From Chloroflexia bacterium (GTDB lineage: Bacteria; Chloroflexota; Chloroflexia; Thermomicrobiales; UBA6265): a DNA stretch of 8,238 nucleotides. Both the position numbers and the translations under genes were made by a program. The notes under the pieces are model-generated. The model did no database searches. It saw only the letters and a list, made by a program, of their open reading frames with translations, and had not been told where the DNA came from. The stretch lies in the NCBI GenBank assembly GCA_030430125.1, contig JAUIGA010000143.1:1-8238 (forward strand). Reading direction: 5' to 3'. The first letter of the stretch is position 1. Every line of letters starts with the position of its first letter. This document shows positions 1 through 5,783 of the stretch, in pieces.

Positions 1-194
1 AAGGGCCCATCGGTGAATATCGCCTCATCCCCACGGTTGTCGATGACGGTGGCCGTGCCGGGCGAGGCGAGACCGTTGGCGTAAACCCAATGACCTTCGG
101 TCTTGAGCCGGTCGTTGAACACGTCAATGGCTGCAGTCTCGTCCCTGGTGGCGGTGCCGGTGTTGCTGTCGATAACGGAAACCTGATACTGCAT
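1..194 (-). CDS. YciI/DGPF-domain protein (N-terminal 64 residues, cut by window edge)
   Basis: The reading frame runs leftward from an ATG at 194-192 and is still open at base 1, so only 64 complete codons are seen. It begins MQYQVSVIDSNTG and ends in TDGP with the next codon starting TT, which fits the family signature DGPF. The middle part (FNDRLKTEGHWVYANGLASP, then TVIDN) matches the pattern of YCII-related proteins: a short beta strand, a helix, a glycine turn, then a strand leading to DGPF. Members are small ferredoxin-fold dimers of mostly unknown biochemical role; many Actinobacteria and Chloroflexota encode several paralogues. An AGGAG sequence (209-205) lies 10 bases upstream of the ATG and supports this start. 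The gene is divergent from the transhydrogenase operon. The family call rests on the visible motif only; the C-terminal half lies outside the window. Confidence 0.75.
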   Translation of the reverse strand, partial: MQYQVSVIDSNTGTATRDETAAIDVFNDRLKTEGHWVYANGLASPGTATVIDNRGDEAIFTDGP

Positions 195-204
195 CGCGGA
201 TCGT

Positions 205-243
205 CTCCTGAGGAGTGGGGGCACTCCCCCAGCGGGAGGCCTC
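205..243. repeat. Cluster of short inverted repeats in the divergent intergenic region
   Basis: Three adjacent palindromic elements are visible. CTCCTGAGGAG lies at 205-215 and overlaps the ribosome-binding site of the leftward YciI-type gene. TGGGGG-CACT-CCCCCA lies at 216-231, with a 6-bp stem and 4-base loop. GAGGCCTC lies at 236-243. In the leftward transcript they would sit in the leader just before the start codon. No T-run follows, so this is not a standard terminator. The elements could be an operator or a leader hairpin affecting translation, or simply a GC-rich coincidence. Confidence 0.35.
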
Positions 244-327
244 TCATCAATACCACGAATGGAGTTGCCCCAATCCGACAACGCCTCCAGATTCAGACAG
301 ATGATTGATCGTCCACCGGCTTCCCTC

Positions 328-355
328 TTGCACCCAAAGAGCGAGATAGTACACT
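328..355 (+). promoter_or_regulatory. Weak candidate sigma-70-type promoter for the pnt operon
   Basis: TTGCAC (328-333) and TACACT (350-355) are separated by 16 bases. The -10 box matches TATAAT at four of six positions and the -35 box matches only in TTG. It is the best-placed candidate in the AT-richer part of the gap upstream of pntAA and would give a leader of about 70 bases. The match is weak and a different sigma factor or start site is possible. Confidence 0.3.
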
Positions 356-434
356 GCCCCAAACCACGACATCGCCACACGGCCGCCCGGCGAAGAGTCG
401 CGGGTGACGGCCAGCATGGAGGAGAGAAGGCCGC

Positions 435-1886
435 ATGGAGGAAGAACATAGAGGGGGAGCGCCGATTGTCCTCGGAGTCCCTCGGGAGCGCGCGGCCGCG
501 GAGCGACGCGTCGCGCTGATTCCCGACGTCGTCAAACGCCTCGTCAGTGACGGGGCGTCGGTTCTTGTGGAGTCCGGGGCCGGTGCGGGCGCCTCGATTC
601 ACGACAGCCAGTACGAAGAAGTCGGGGCGCAGGTCGTCAGCGATCCTGCCGCCATCTACGCGCGGTCCGATGTGGTGCTCAAGGTGCAGGCGCCGGCCGC
701 GTACGACGACATCGACGAGCTCGCCGCGTTGCGTCGCGGGCAGGTGCTCGTGTCGTTCCTCGCCCCGCTGGTGAAACACGATCTCGTCACCTCGCTGCGG
801 GATGCGGGCGTCGAGGCGTTCAGCATGGACGCTATCCCGCGCACGACGCGCGCCCAGTCGATGGATGCGCTGTCTTCACAGAGCAACCTCGCCGGGTACA
901 AGTCGGTCATCATGGCCGCCGACGCGCTCGGCAAGATTCTCCCGCTGATGATGACCGCGGCCGGCACCATCACACCGGCCCGCGTGCTGATCCTCGGGGC
1001 CGGTGTCGCCGGCCTGCAGGCGATCGGCACGGCGAAGCGGCTCGGCGCCGTTGTCTACGGATACGACGTCCGCGCCGTCGTGAAGGAGCAGGTCGAGAGC
1101 CTCGGCGGCAAGTTCGTCGAGCTCGATCTCGGTGAAGATCTCGCCGGCTCAGGCGGGTATGCTCGCCAGGCATCCGAGAACCAGACCCAGCTTCAGCAGC
1201 AGGGGCTGGCAAAGGAGGCTGCGCTTGCCGATATCGTCATCACGACCGCCCTCATCCCCGGACGTCCCGCACCCGTCCTGATCACGGCCGATGCCGTGGC
1301 TGGCATGAAACCCGGCTCGGTCGTTGTCGACCTCGCCGGCGAGATGGGCGGCAACTGCGAGCTCTCCCGGTTCGGCGAGACCATCGTCGAACACGGTGTC
1401 ACCATCATGGCCCCGGCCAATGTGCCGAGCCTGGTCCCGGTCCATGCCTCCCAGGTCCTGGCCAAGAACATCCAGAACTTCCTCGAGCTCATCGTTCGCG
1501 ATGGGCAGCTGGACGTGAACTTCGACGACGATATCGTCGCCGGTACCGCGATCGTCCACGACGGCGAAATCGTTCACGAGCTGACCCGCAAGGTCATGGG
1601 GCTGCCTGAACTCGAGCCGGAGGAGCCGGAACCGGAGCCGCGCGCGCCGACACCTGAAGAGATCCTGGCCCAGCGGGCCGAGTTCGAAGAGGCGGAACGA
1701 TCGGAGACGCCCGCATCGGATGCGGAGCCGGCAGACGGCAATCCGACCCAGGCCGACGCGGCGACCACGGAGCCACCAAACGGCAGGATCAATGAGCCAC
1801 CCTCCAGCGCGGCGATCGCGCCGGATGTCGAGGACTCCGGAGATAGCGGCCGCCCGACAGGACCCGAACGTGGAGAGAACGCATGA
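435..1886 (+). CDS. pntAA: NAD(P) transhydrogenase subunit alpha part 1 (domain I, NAD(H)-binding), with extended C-terminal tail
   Basis: This is the peripheral NAD(H)-binding domain I of the proton-translocating transhydrogenase, which passes hydride between NADH and NADP+ on the cytoplasmic face. The N-terminal GVPRERAAAERRVALIP segment (residues 14-30) is the family's alanine dehydrogenase/PNT signature. RAQSMDALSSQSNLAGY (139-155) is the conserved nucleotide-site loop. GAGVAG (188-193) is the Rossmann turn, GYDVR (209-213) ends strand two, and GGYARQ (240-245) belongs to the mobile loop. ITTALIPGRPAPVLIT (269-284) and the PANVPSLVPVHASQ segment (327-340) complete the fold. The canonical domain ends near residue 390. 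Residues 391-483 are a Glu/Pro/Ala-rich tail beginning ELEPEEPEPEPRAP, much longer than in the roughly 375-385-residue split subunits I know. GGAGG (418-422) precedes the ATG; an ATG at 416 is out of frame. The stop overlaps the pntAB start (ATGA), indicating translational coupling. Confidence 0.96.
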   Translation: MEEEHRGGAPIVLGVPRERAAAERRVALIPDVVKRLVSDGASVLVESGAGAGASIHDSQYEEVGAQVVSDPAAIYARSDVVLKVQAPAAYDDIDELAALRRGQVLVSFLAPLVKHDLVTSLRDAGVEAFSMDAIPRTTRAQSMDALSSQSNLAGYKSVIMAADALGKILPLMMTAAGTITPARVLILGAGVAGLQAIGTAKRLGAVVYGYDVRAVVKEQVESLGGKFVELDLGEDLAGSGGYARQASENQTQLQQQGLAKEAALADIVITTALIPGRPAPVLITADAVAGMKPGSVVVDLAGEMGGNCELSRFGETIVEHGVTIMAPANVPSLVPVHASQVLAKNIQNFLELIVRDGQLDVNFDDDIVAGTAIVHDGEIVHELTRKVMGLPELEPEEPEPEPRAPTPEEILAQRAEFEEAERSETPASDAEPADGNPTQADAATTEPPNGRINEPPSSAAIAPDVEDSGDSGRPTGPERGENA

Positions 1887-2200
1887 ATGACGCATTCCTG
1901 ACGGGGACCTATGTGTTCCTGCTCGCGGTGTTCCTCGGGGTGGAGCTCATCGGCCGCGTGCCGTCGACCCTCCACACGCCACTGATGTCGGCGACCAACG
2001 CCATCAGCGGCATCGTGATCCTCGGGGGGATGATCCTGCTCGGCCAGGTTGATGGCAACATCGCGCTCTCGATCGTCGGGTTCATCGCCATCATCCTCGG
2101 AGCCGCGAATATCGTGGGCGGCTTCGCCGTGACCGACCGCATGCTTGGCATGTTCAAGCGACGTCCGGAAGCCGACGGCGCCGGGGAGGCGGGTTCCTAG
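1883..2200 (+). CDS. pntAB: NAD(P) transhydrogenase subunit alpha part 2 (first membrane segment of domain II)
   Basis: This 105-residue integral membrane subunit supplies the first helices of domain II, the proton channel. Three hydrophobic segments are visible at about residues 5-23, 41-56 and 59-83. The LHTPLMSATNAISG sequence (30-43) and the ending NIVGGFAVTDRMLGMFKRR (76-94) are strongly conserved family signatures. The split form (separate pntAA and pntAB) is that of Rhodospirillum rubrum and Thermus rather than the fused PntA of E. coli. Residue 42 is Ser; I recall Thermus PntAB having a channel histidine at this position. The only His in the subunit is His31 in the conserved LHTP loop. 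The start overlaps the pntAA stop by 4 bases, and GGAGAG (1872-1877) lies 5 bases upstream. The short hydrophilic end (EADGAGEAGS) is unremarkable. Confidence 0.95.
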   Translation: MNDAFLTGTYVFLLAVFLGVELIGRVPSTLHTPLMSATNAISGIVILGGMILLGQVDGNIALSIVGFIAIILGAANIVGGFAVTDRMLGMFKRRPEADGAGEAGS

Positions 2201-2202
2201 GC

Positions 2203-3612
2203 ATGTTCGACAACGGACGAGACGCATTCATCGACCTGTGTTACCTGGTTTCGGCGTTCCTGCTGATCTTCTCGATCAAGCGCCTCAGCACGCCCCGGAC
2301 CGCCCGCAGCGGCAACATGCTGGCCATGGCCGGCATGGGCCTGGCCGTCTTCGCGACGTTCTTCATCGACGGGGTCATCGACGCGGCACTCTGGATCGTG
2401 CTGGCCATGCTCATCGGCGGCGGTGCCGGGTACTTCGCCTCCAAGCGTGTCCAGATGACGCAGATGCCGCAGATGGTCGCCGTGTTCAATGGCCTCGGTG
2501 GCGGCACCGCGGCACTGGTTTCGGTTGGAGAGTTCCTCAATCGTGATTCCGTGGGCGGCGGCGAGGAGCTGTCGATCCTCCTTGGCACCCTCGTCGGCGC
2601 GGTCACGCTTACCGGCAGCATGGTGGCGTTCGCCAAGCTGCACGGGCTCATTTCCGGCCGGCCAATTGTCTACCCGAACCAGCAGATCTACAACGCGGTC
2701 GCGTTCGGCGTGATCCTCATCCTCGGTGTGCTGATCCTCGTGCTTGGCGAAGGCACCTTCGACAAGAGCCTGCTGATCGTGCTTTTCCTGGTGGCGCTCG
2801 CGATCGGTGTCACGCTGGTGCTGCCCATCGGCGGGGCCGACATGCCCGTCGTGATCGCACTCCTGAACTCGGCCTCCGGTGTCGGCGGCGCCCTGACCGG
2901 CTTCACCATCGACAACCAGGCCCTCATCATCGCCGGGGCGCTCGTTGGCGCATCGGGGATGTTCCTCAGCTTCCTCATGGCACGCGCCATGAACCGGTCG
3001 CTGTTCAACATCGTGTTCGGCGCATTCGGCGCGCAGCCCACAGGCGGCGCATCCGGCGATAGCGCCAGCGGCGAGGCGCTTCCCGTGAAATCCACCACGG
3101 CGGAAGACGTCGCGGTTACCGTGGGCTACGCCAACAGCGTCGTGGTGATTCCGGGATACGGCCTCGCCGTTGCCCAGGCCCAGCATGCCGTGCGCGAGCT
3201 GGCCGATGTGCTGGAGGACCGGGGAGTCAACCTTCGCTACGCGATCCACCCGGTTGCCGGCCGCATGCCGGGACACATGAACGTGCTGCTCGCGGAGGCG
3301 AACGTCCCGTACGAGGATCTCTACGAGATGGACCGCATCAACGACGACTTCCGCAACACCGATGTGGTGCTGGTGGTCGGTGCAAACGACGTGGTCAACC
3401 CGGCGGCGAGCCAGGACCCGAACAGCCCGATCTACGGCATGCCGGTGCTTCGCGCCAATGAGGCCCGGAACATCGTTGTGCTCAAGCGGAGCATGGACCA
3501 CGGCTTTGCCGGGATCGACAACATGCTCTTCCATGACCCCAAGACCTCGATGTTGTTTGGCGATGCGAAGGACTCGCTGATCAACCTCGCCACCGCGGTC
3601 AAGGACGTCTGA
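2203..3612 (+). CDS. pntB: NAD(P) transhydrogenase subunit beta (rest of domain II plus NADP(H)-binding domain III)
   Basis: This subunit carries the remaining membrane helices of the proton channel and domain III, which binds NADP(H). About nine hydrophobic segments lie between residues 11 and 260. Known functional sites visible are GSMVAF (138-143), GADMPVV with Asp213, and LLNSASG with Asn222. A Gly/Ser-rich linker (about 278-300) leads to domain III. There GYGLAVAQAQ (318-327) is the modified nucleotide fold, AGRMPGHMNVLLAEA (352-366) and GANDVVNPAA (393-402) are NADP contacts, and KRSM plus GFAGIDN (428-440) close the site. The length of 469 residues is normal. At the position of E. coli His91 the sequence is Asn96 (MVAVFNG). 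The gene starts 2 bases after the pntAB stop; GGGGAGG (2183-2189) is 13 bases from the ATG, so coupling to upstream translation is likely. Confidence 0.97.
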   Translation: MFDNGRDAFIDLCYLVSAFLLIFSIKRLSTPRTARSGNMLAMAGMGLAVFATFFIDGVIDAALWIVLAMLIGGGAGYFASKRVQMTQMPQMVAVFNGLGGGTAALVSVGEFLNRDSVGGGEELSILLGTLVGAVTLTGSMVAFAKLHGLISGRPIVYPNQQIYNAVAFGVILILGVLILVLGEGTFDKSLLIVLFLVALAIGVTLVLPIGGADMPVVIALLNSASGVGGALTGFTIDNQALIIAGALVGASGMFLSFLMARAMNRSLFNIVFGAFGAQPTGGASGDSASGEALPVKSTTAEDVAVTVGYANSVVVIPGYGLAVAQAQHAVRELADVLEDRGVNLRYAIHPVAGRMPGHMNVLLAEANVPYEDLYEMDRINDDFRNTDVVLVVGANDVVNPAASQDPNSPIYGMPVLRANEARNIVVLKRSMDHGFAGIDNMLFHDPKTSMLFGDAKDSLINLATAVKDV

Positions 3613-3618
3613 TGCAAC

Positions 3619-3651
3619 GGCGCGATCCGGGCTCACTGCCCGGGTCGCGCC
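3619..3651 (+). terminator. Strong hairpin just after pntB, probable transcription end
   Basis: Arms 3619-3632 and 3638-3651 form a 14-bp stem with one G-U pair and a TCACT loop. It begins 7 bases after the pntB stop. No T-run follows (GAATCGGGCT), so it is not a textbook intrinsic terminator. It may pause RNA polymerase, protect the 3' end of the pnt mRNA from exonuclease, or terminate in a high-GC host that tolerates poor U-tracts. Confidence 0.6.
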
Positions 3652-3696
3652 GAATCGGGCTCCGTGCTCGCGCCATGCCGGACGGAGGATATGCCC

Positions 3697-4143
3697 ATGC
3701 CAGGCCATGATGCCGAGGAATTCGGTGGCGAGTTGTACCACGACATCGTTGCCCGCACGGAGCGCAGCTGGGGTATCTGGCTCGATATCCTCCGTCGCGT
3801 CGACGAGTCGGATGCCGTTGTCGCCGATCTTGCTCGCGCCCTCATGGATGCCACCTCCCGAGACGACGAGACCGCCATCGAGACGATTCGCGCGTTGCTG
3901 GAAGGCAGCACGGAGATGACCGTCGCGACGCCGGCGCGAGTCGTTGGCGGCGCCAGCCTGCCCGCCGCAAGGGAGGCGATGGTTGCCCATCACGATCGGC
4001 TGCTCGGCGCGATCGAGGCCGCTTCACAAGCATCCAACGACATCCTGGAACAGGTGCGCCTGCGCATCGCCGCCCTGACCTGGCAGCAGTACGAGGATCG
4101 CGCCACCCGCCTCGGTCACTCCATCGCCGCTCGCGAAACCTGA
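3697..4143 (+). CDS. Hypothetical helical protein
   Basis: I do not recognise this 148-residue protein. It appears almost entirely helical, soluble and acidic, with no signal peptide, membrane segment or cysteine. Two long amphipathic regions are seen: about residues 8-70 (including WGIWLDILRRVDESDAVVAD) and about 88-140 (including AHHDRLLGAIEAASQASNDI). They are separated by a Gly/Ala/Pro/Val linker near 75-87. Such an arrangement suggests a helical hairpin or coiled-coil bundle, faintly like secretion or flagellar chaperones of the FlgN type, but no flagellar gene is present. I chose the ATG at 3697 because GGAGG (3684-3688) lies 8 bases upstream; the in-frame ATG at 3691 would leave only 2 bases, and the GTG at 3664 has no site. 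It stops 2 bases before the PLD lipoprotein start, so the two genes are probably co-translated. Confidence 0.75.
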   Translation: MPGHDAEEFGGELYHDIVARTERSWGIWLDILRRVDESDAVVADLARALMDATSRDDETAIETIRALLEGSTEMTVATPARVVGGASLPAAREAMVAHHDRLLGAIEAASQASNDILEQVRLRIAALTWQQYEDRATRLGHSIAARET

Positions 4144-4145
4144 TC

Positions 4146-5177
4146 ATGGGGCGGCGGCGGACAGGCCTATGGCTCGCGCTCGTCGCCGTGCTCCTTCTTG
4201 CCGGGTGCGGGCCATTCGCCTCGCCCGGGTCCGGCCCGGCCACCTGCGAGCCACCCGCCCGACCCGCGAGTGCGGTGGACGGCATCTACGTCCTGCCCGA
4301 CGACGGGCGCGATCCGGTCCTGCACGAGCTTGACAGCGCCGCCTGCGCCATAGATGTCAGCGTCTACCTCATCAGCGACGACACCATCATCGATGCCCTG
4401 CTCCGGGCCGAGAAGCGGGGAGTCCGGGTGCGGCTCATCTACGAGGCAGCACCGTTCGGTGGTGGCGTCGGGATCGTCGAGGCGACCGAGGAGCTCACGG
4501 AGAGCGGAATCGAGCTGCGAACCGGTCCGGAAGACATCCGATTCATGCACGCCAAATACCTGGTGATCGACGAGCGGACCGCGATCGTCACCAACCAGAA
4601 CCTCACCTACTCGGCCTTCGAATCGAATCGGGAGTTCGGTGTCGTCACCACCGATCCGGACGATGTCGCGACCCTCGCCGCCATCTTCGAGGCGGACTGG
4701 TCCGAATCCGCGCCGCCGGTCGCCGGCGGCCGCCTGATCGTCAGCCCGCAGAACTCCCGTCCCCGCCTGATCGAGCTCATCAACGACGCCGACCGCGAGA
4801 TTCGCCTCTACGCCGAGGTGATCCGGGACGACGAGATCGTCGACGCGCTCTCGTCCGCCGCCCAGCGCGGCGTGCGCGTGCGCATCATCGTGAACGAGCC
4901 GGACGACGACCTGGACGAGACAATCTACACCGTGCTTGCGTCCAACGCGATCGAGATCCACGTTGTCGGTTCGCCCTACATCCATGCCAAGGCGCTGCTG
5001 ATCGACGACCGGGCGGTGGTGATCGGTTCACAGAACCCCACCGCGACATCGCTGGACAGCAACCGCGAGGTGTCGCTGCTGCTTGACGACCCCGGCGCAC
5101 TGGCCCGAGTCTCATCGGTCTTCGAGCGAGACTGGGTCCACGGCGCGCCGTGGATAGCCGGTTCGAGTCAGTTTTGA
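4146..5177 (+). CDS. Phospholipase D-like lipoprotein with two HKD motifs
   Basis: The 343-residue product begins with a lipoprotein signal: basic MGRRR, a hydrophobic core, and lipobox LAGC with Cys21 as the likely lipidated residue. The mature protein should therefore sit on the outer face of the cytoplasmic membrane. Two PLD-like lobes follow. The first has HAKYLVID (His135, Lys137, Asp142) followed by TNQNLT (149-154). The second has HAKALLID (His280, Lys282, Asp287) followed by GSQNPT (294-299). Each lobe ends in a SNRE segment (160-163 and 305-308). Both HxKxxxxD motifs are intact, so a single active site formed by both lobes is expected. The superfamily covers phospholipases, cardiolipin synthase-type transferases and nucleases, and the substrate cannot be read from sequence. 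The ATG follows the preceding stop by 2 bases (TGATCATG) with no visible ribosome-binding site, suggesting reinitiation. Confidence 0.9.
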   Translation: MGRRRTGLWLALVAVLLLAGCGPFASPGSGPATCEPPARPASAVDGIYVLPDDGRDPVLHELDSAACAIDVSVYLISDDTIIDALLRAEKRGVRVRLIYEAAPFGGGVGIVEATEELTESGIELRTGPEDIRFMHAKYLVIDERTAIVTNQNLTYSAFESNREFGVVTTDPDDVATLAAIFEADWSESAPPVAGGRLIVSPQNSRPRLIELINDADREIRLYAEVIRDDEIVDALSSAAQRGVRVRIIVNEPDDDLDETIYTVLASNAIEIHVVGSPYIHAKALLIDDRAVVIGSQNPTATSLDSNREVSLLLDDPGALARVSSVFERDWVHGAPWIAGSSQF

Positions 5178-5196
5178 TACGGTTTGCCGCTTGCGC

Positions 5197-5225
5197 TTGA
5201 CATGTCTATGGTGTACGGTTATCTT
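5197..5225 (+). promoter_or_regulatory. Strong sigma-70-type promoter
   Basis: TTGACA (5197-5202) is a perfect -35 consensus. After a 17-base spacer comes TATCTT (5220-5225), which matches TATAAT at four of six positions. Transcription would start near 5231-5233. This is the best promoter-like sequence in the window. The first plausible coding start downstream is the ATG at 5543, giving a leader of about 310 bases. Confidence 0.65.
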
Positions 5226-5234
5226 GTACGTACA
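5212..5234. promoter_or_regulatory. Candidate operator: TGTACG repeat and TGTACGTACA palindrome over the -10 region
   Basis: TGTACGTACA (5225-5234) is a perfect 10-base palindrome covering the end of the -10 box and the expected transcription start. A second TGTACG lies at 5212-5217, 13 bases upstream, inside the spacer. TGTACA recurs at 5523-5528 next to the small gene's ribosome-binding site. A palindrome at this spot is where a TetR-type or similar repressor would bind. No regulator gene is present nearby. Confidence 0.45.
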
Positions 5235-5501
5235 GTCCCGATGGGATTGTCGCGGATCACCAGTCACCTGGGTCGGGTATCAGAGCTGCGGGGCGACGAT
5301 ACCATCGCGATTCAAGGTCGGCTGGGGAGGAAGGCAGACCGGTTCCCGTTGCGGGGCGTGGAGCCGACATCGCTTCTTCCGGATGCGTCGCCAATCCTCC
5401 GGGGCTGTCGTTTTGCCCGTCCTTCCCGCTCCCATCGGTAGCCCCGATCACCCCCACAGTTGCCTGAATCGCGCCTTTGGCATCGATCCTGATGTACTTC
5501 A

Positions 5502-5525
5502 GCGTGATCTGGACGCAGATCGTGT
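5502..5525 (+). promoter_or_regulatory. Hairpin directly before the ribosome-binding site of the small membrane protein
   Basis: GATCTG (5506-5511) and CAGATC (5516-5521) form a perfect 6-bp stem with a GACG loop. Counting G-U pairs, it extends to about 10 bp (5502-5525). It ends 2 bases before the AGGAAGGA ribosome-binding sequence (5528-5535). It could influence translation start, but no competing structure hiding the site was identified. Confidence 0.35.
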
Positions 5526-5542
5526 ACAGGAAGGACGTTGCC

Positions 5543-5749
5543 ATGACCGACCCCACACCCCAGCGGAACCAGCTACCGCGGGACGATCGGCCCGTCATGG
5601 GCGATCACCCCGAGCTCGAAGACGAAGACGCGCAGGTCGAACCGCTCTCCACCGAAGAGGTCAGCAATCTCCGGCGACTCCTCCTGCCGGGCATCGTGGT
5701 GCTGGCCATCGCCCTGATCGTGATCCTGTACTTCGTGTTCTTGGACTGA
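5543..5749 (+). CDS. Small acidic protein with a single C-terminal membrane helix
   Basis: This 68-residue protein has a hydrophilic, acidic N-terminal part (residues 1-40, including HPELEDEDAQVEPLSTEEV). An arginine (Arg45) then precedes a strongly hydrophobic stretch (about 46-67, LLLPGIVVLAIALIVILYF) ending at VFLD. The helix is the last element, so the protein is probably tail-anchored with the acidic domain in the cytoplasm. I do not recognise a family and assign no function. The start is set by AGGAAGGA (5528-5535), 7 bases upstream of the ATG. An in-frame ATG at 5477 would add 22 residues but has no comparable site. The gene is likely transcribed from the promoter at 5197. It is convergent with the SulP gene, with only 34 bases between the two stops and no clear terminator. 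Confidence 0.8.
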   Translation: MTDPTPQRNQLPRDDRPVMGDHPELEDEDAQVEPLSTEEVSNLRRLLLPGIVVLAIALIVILYFVFLD

Positions 5750-5783
5750 ACCCGGCCCTCGCGCTCGCGGTCATCTCCCCGTG

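Larger units (their letters stand above)
5178..5542. other. 365-base gap with no convincing gene; promoter and possible structured leader
   Basis: None of the open frames here looks coding: they lack a ribosome-binding site, recognisable motifs or a plausible composition. The stretch contains a strong promoter and palindrome at its left end (5197-5234), several complementary segments, and the ribosome-binding site of the small gene at its right end. Complementary arms include GTCGGCT (5317-5323) with AGCCGAC (5362-5368), and CGGGGCT (5400-5406) with AGCCCCG (5440-5446). The simplest reading is a long 5' leader for the 68-residue protein at 5543. A non-coding RNA or the remains of a lost gene are alternatives. 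I could not match it to a known riboswitch or RNA family. Confidence 0.5.

Noticed and set aside
3664..3696. Longer form of the helical protein from the GTG at 3664
   Set aside because: No ribosome-binding site upstream of the GTG; GGAGG at 3684-3688 fits the ATG at 3697.
2197..3993. A 598-codon open frame on the minus strand opposite pntB and beyond
   Set aside because: Rich in His, Asp, Arg and Gly with no recognisable domain, and it lies opposite a gene with unmistakable PntB motifs. Long antisense frames are expected opposite GC-rich genes.
5311..5345. Purine-rich GGAGGAAGGCAGACC segment resembling the core of SRP (4.5S) RNA
   Set aside because: The helix 8 pairing with symmetric loop and GGAA tetraloop cannot be formed, so the similarity is superficial.
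5430..5490. Minus-strand segment resembling the 3' end of a class I c-di-GMP riboswitch (GGGGCTACCGATGG, with GATGCCAAAGGC upstream)
   Set aside because: The conserved 5' half, the tetraloop and its receptor are not found at the right spacing, and the next gene in that direction is far away. The likeness is probably chance.
5257..5598. A 113-codon minus-strand frame across the gene-poor region
   Set aside because: No ribosome-binding site or motif was found, and its start lies inside the small membrane protein gene. It remains the least implausible frame there, but I cannot support it.
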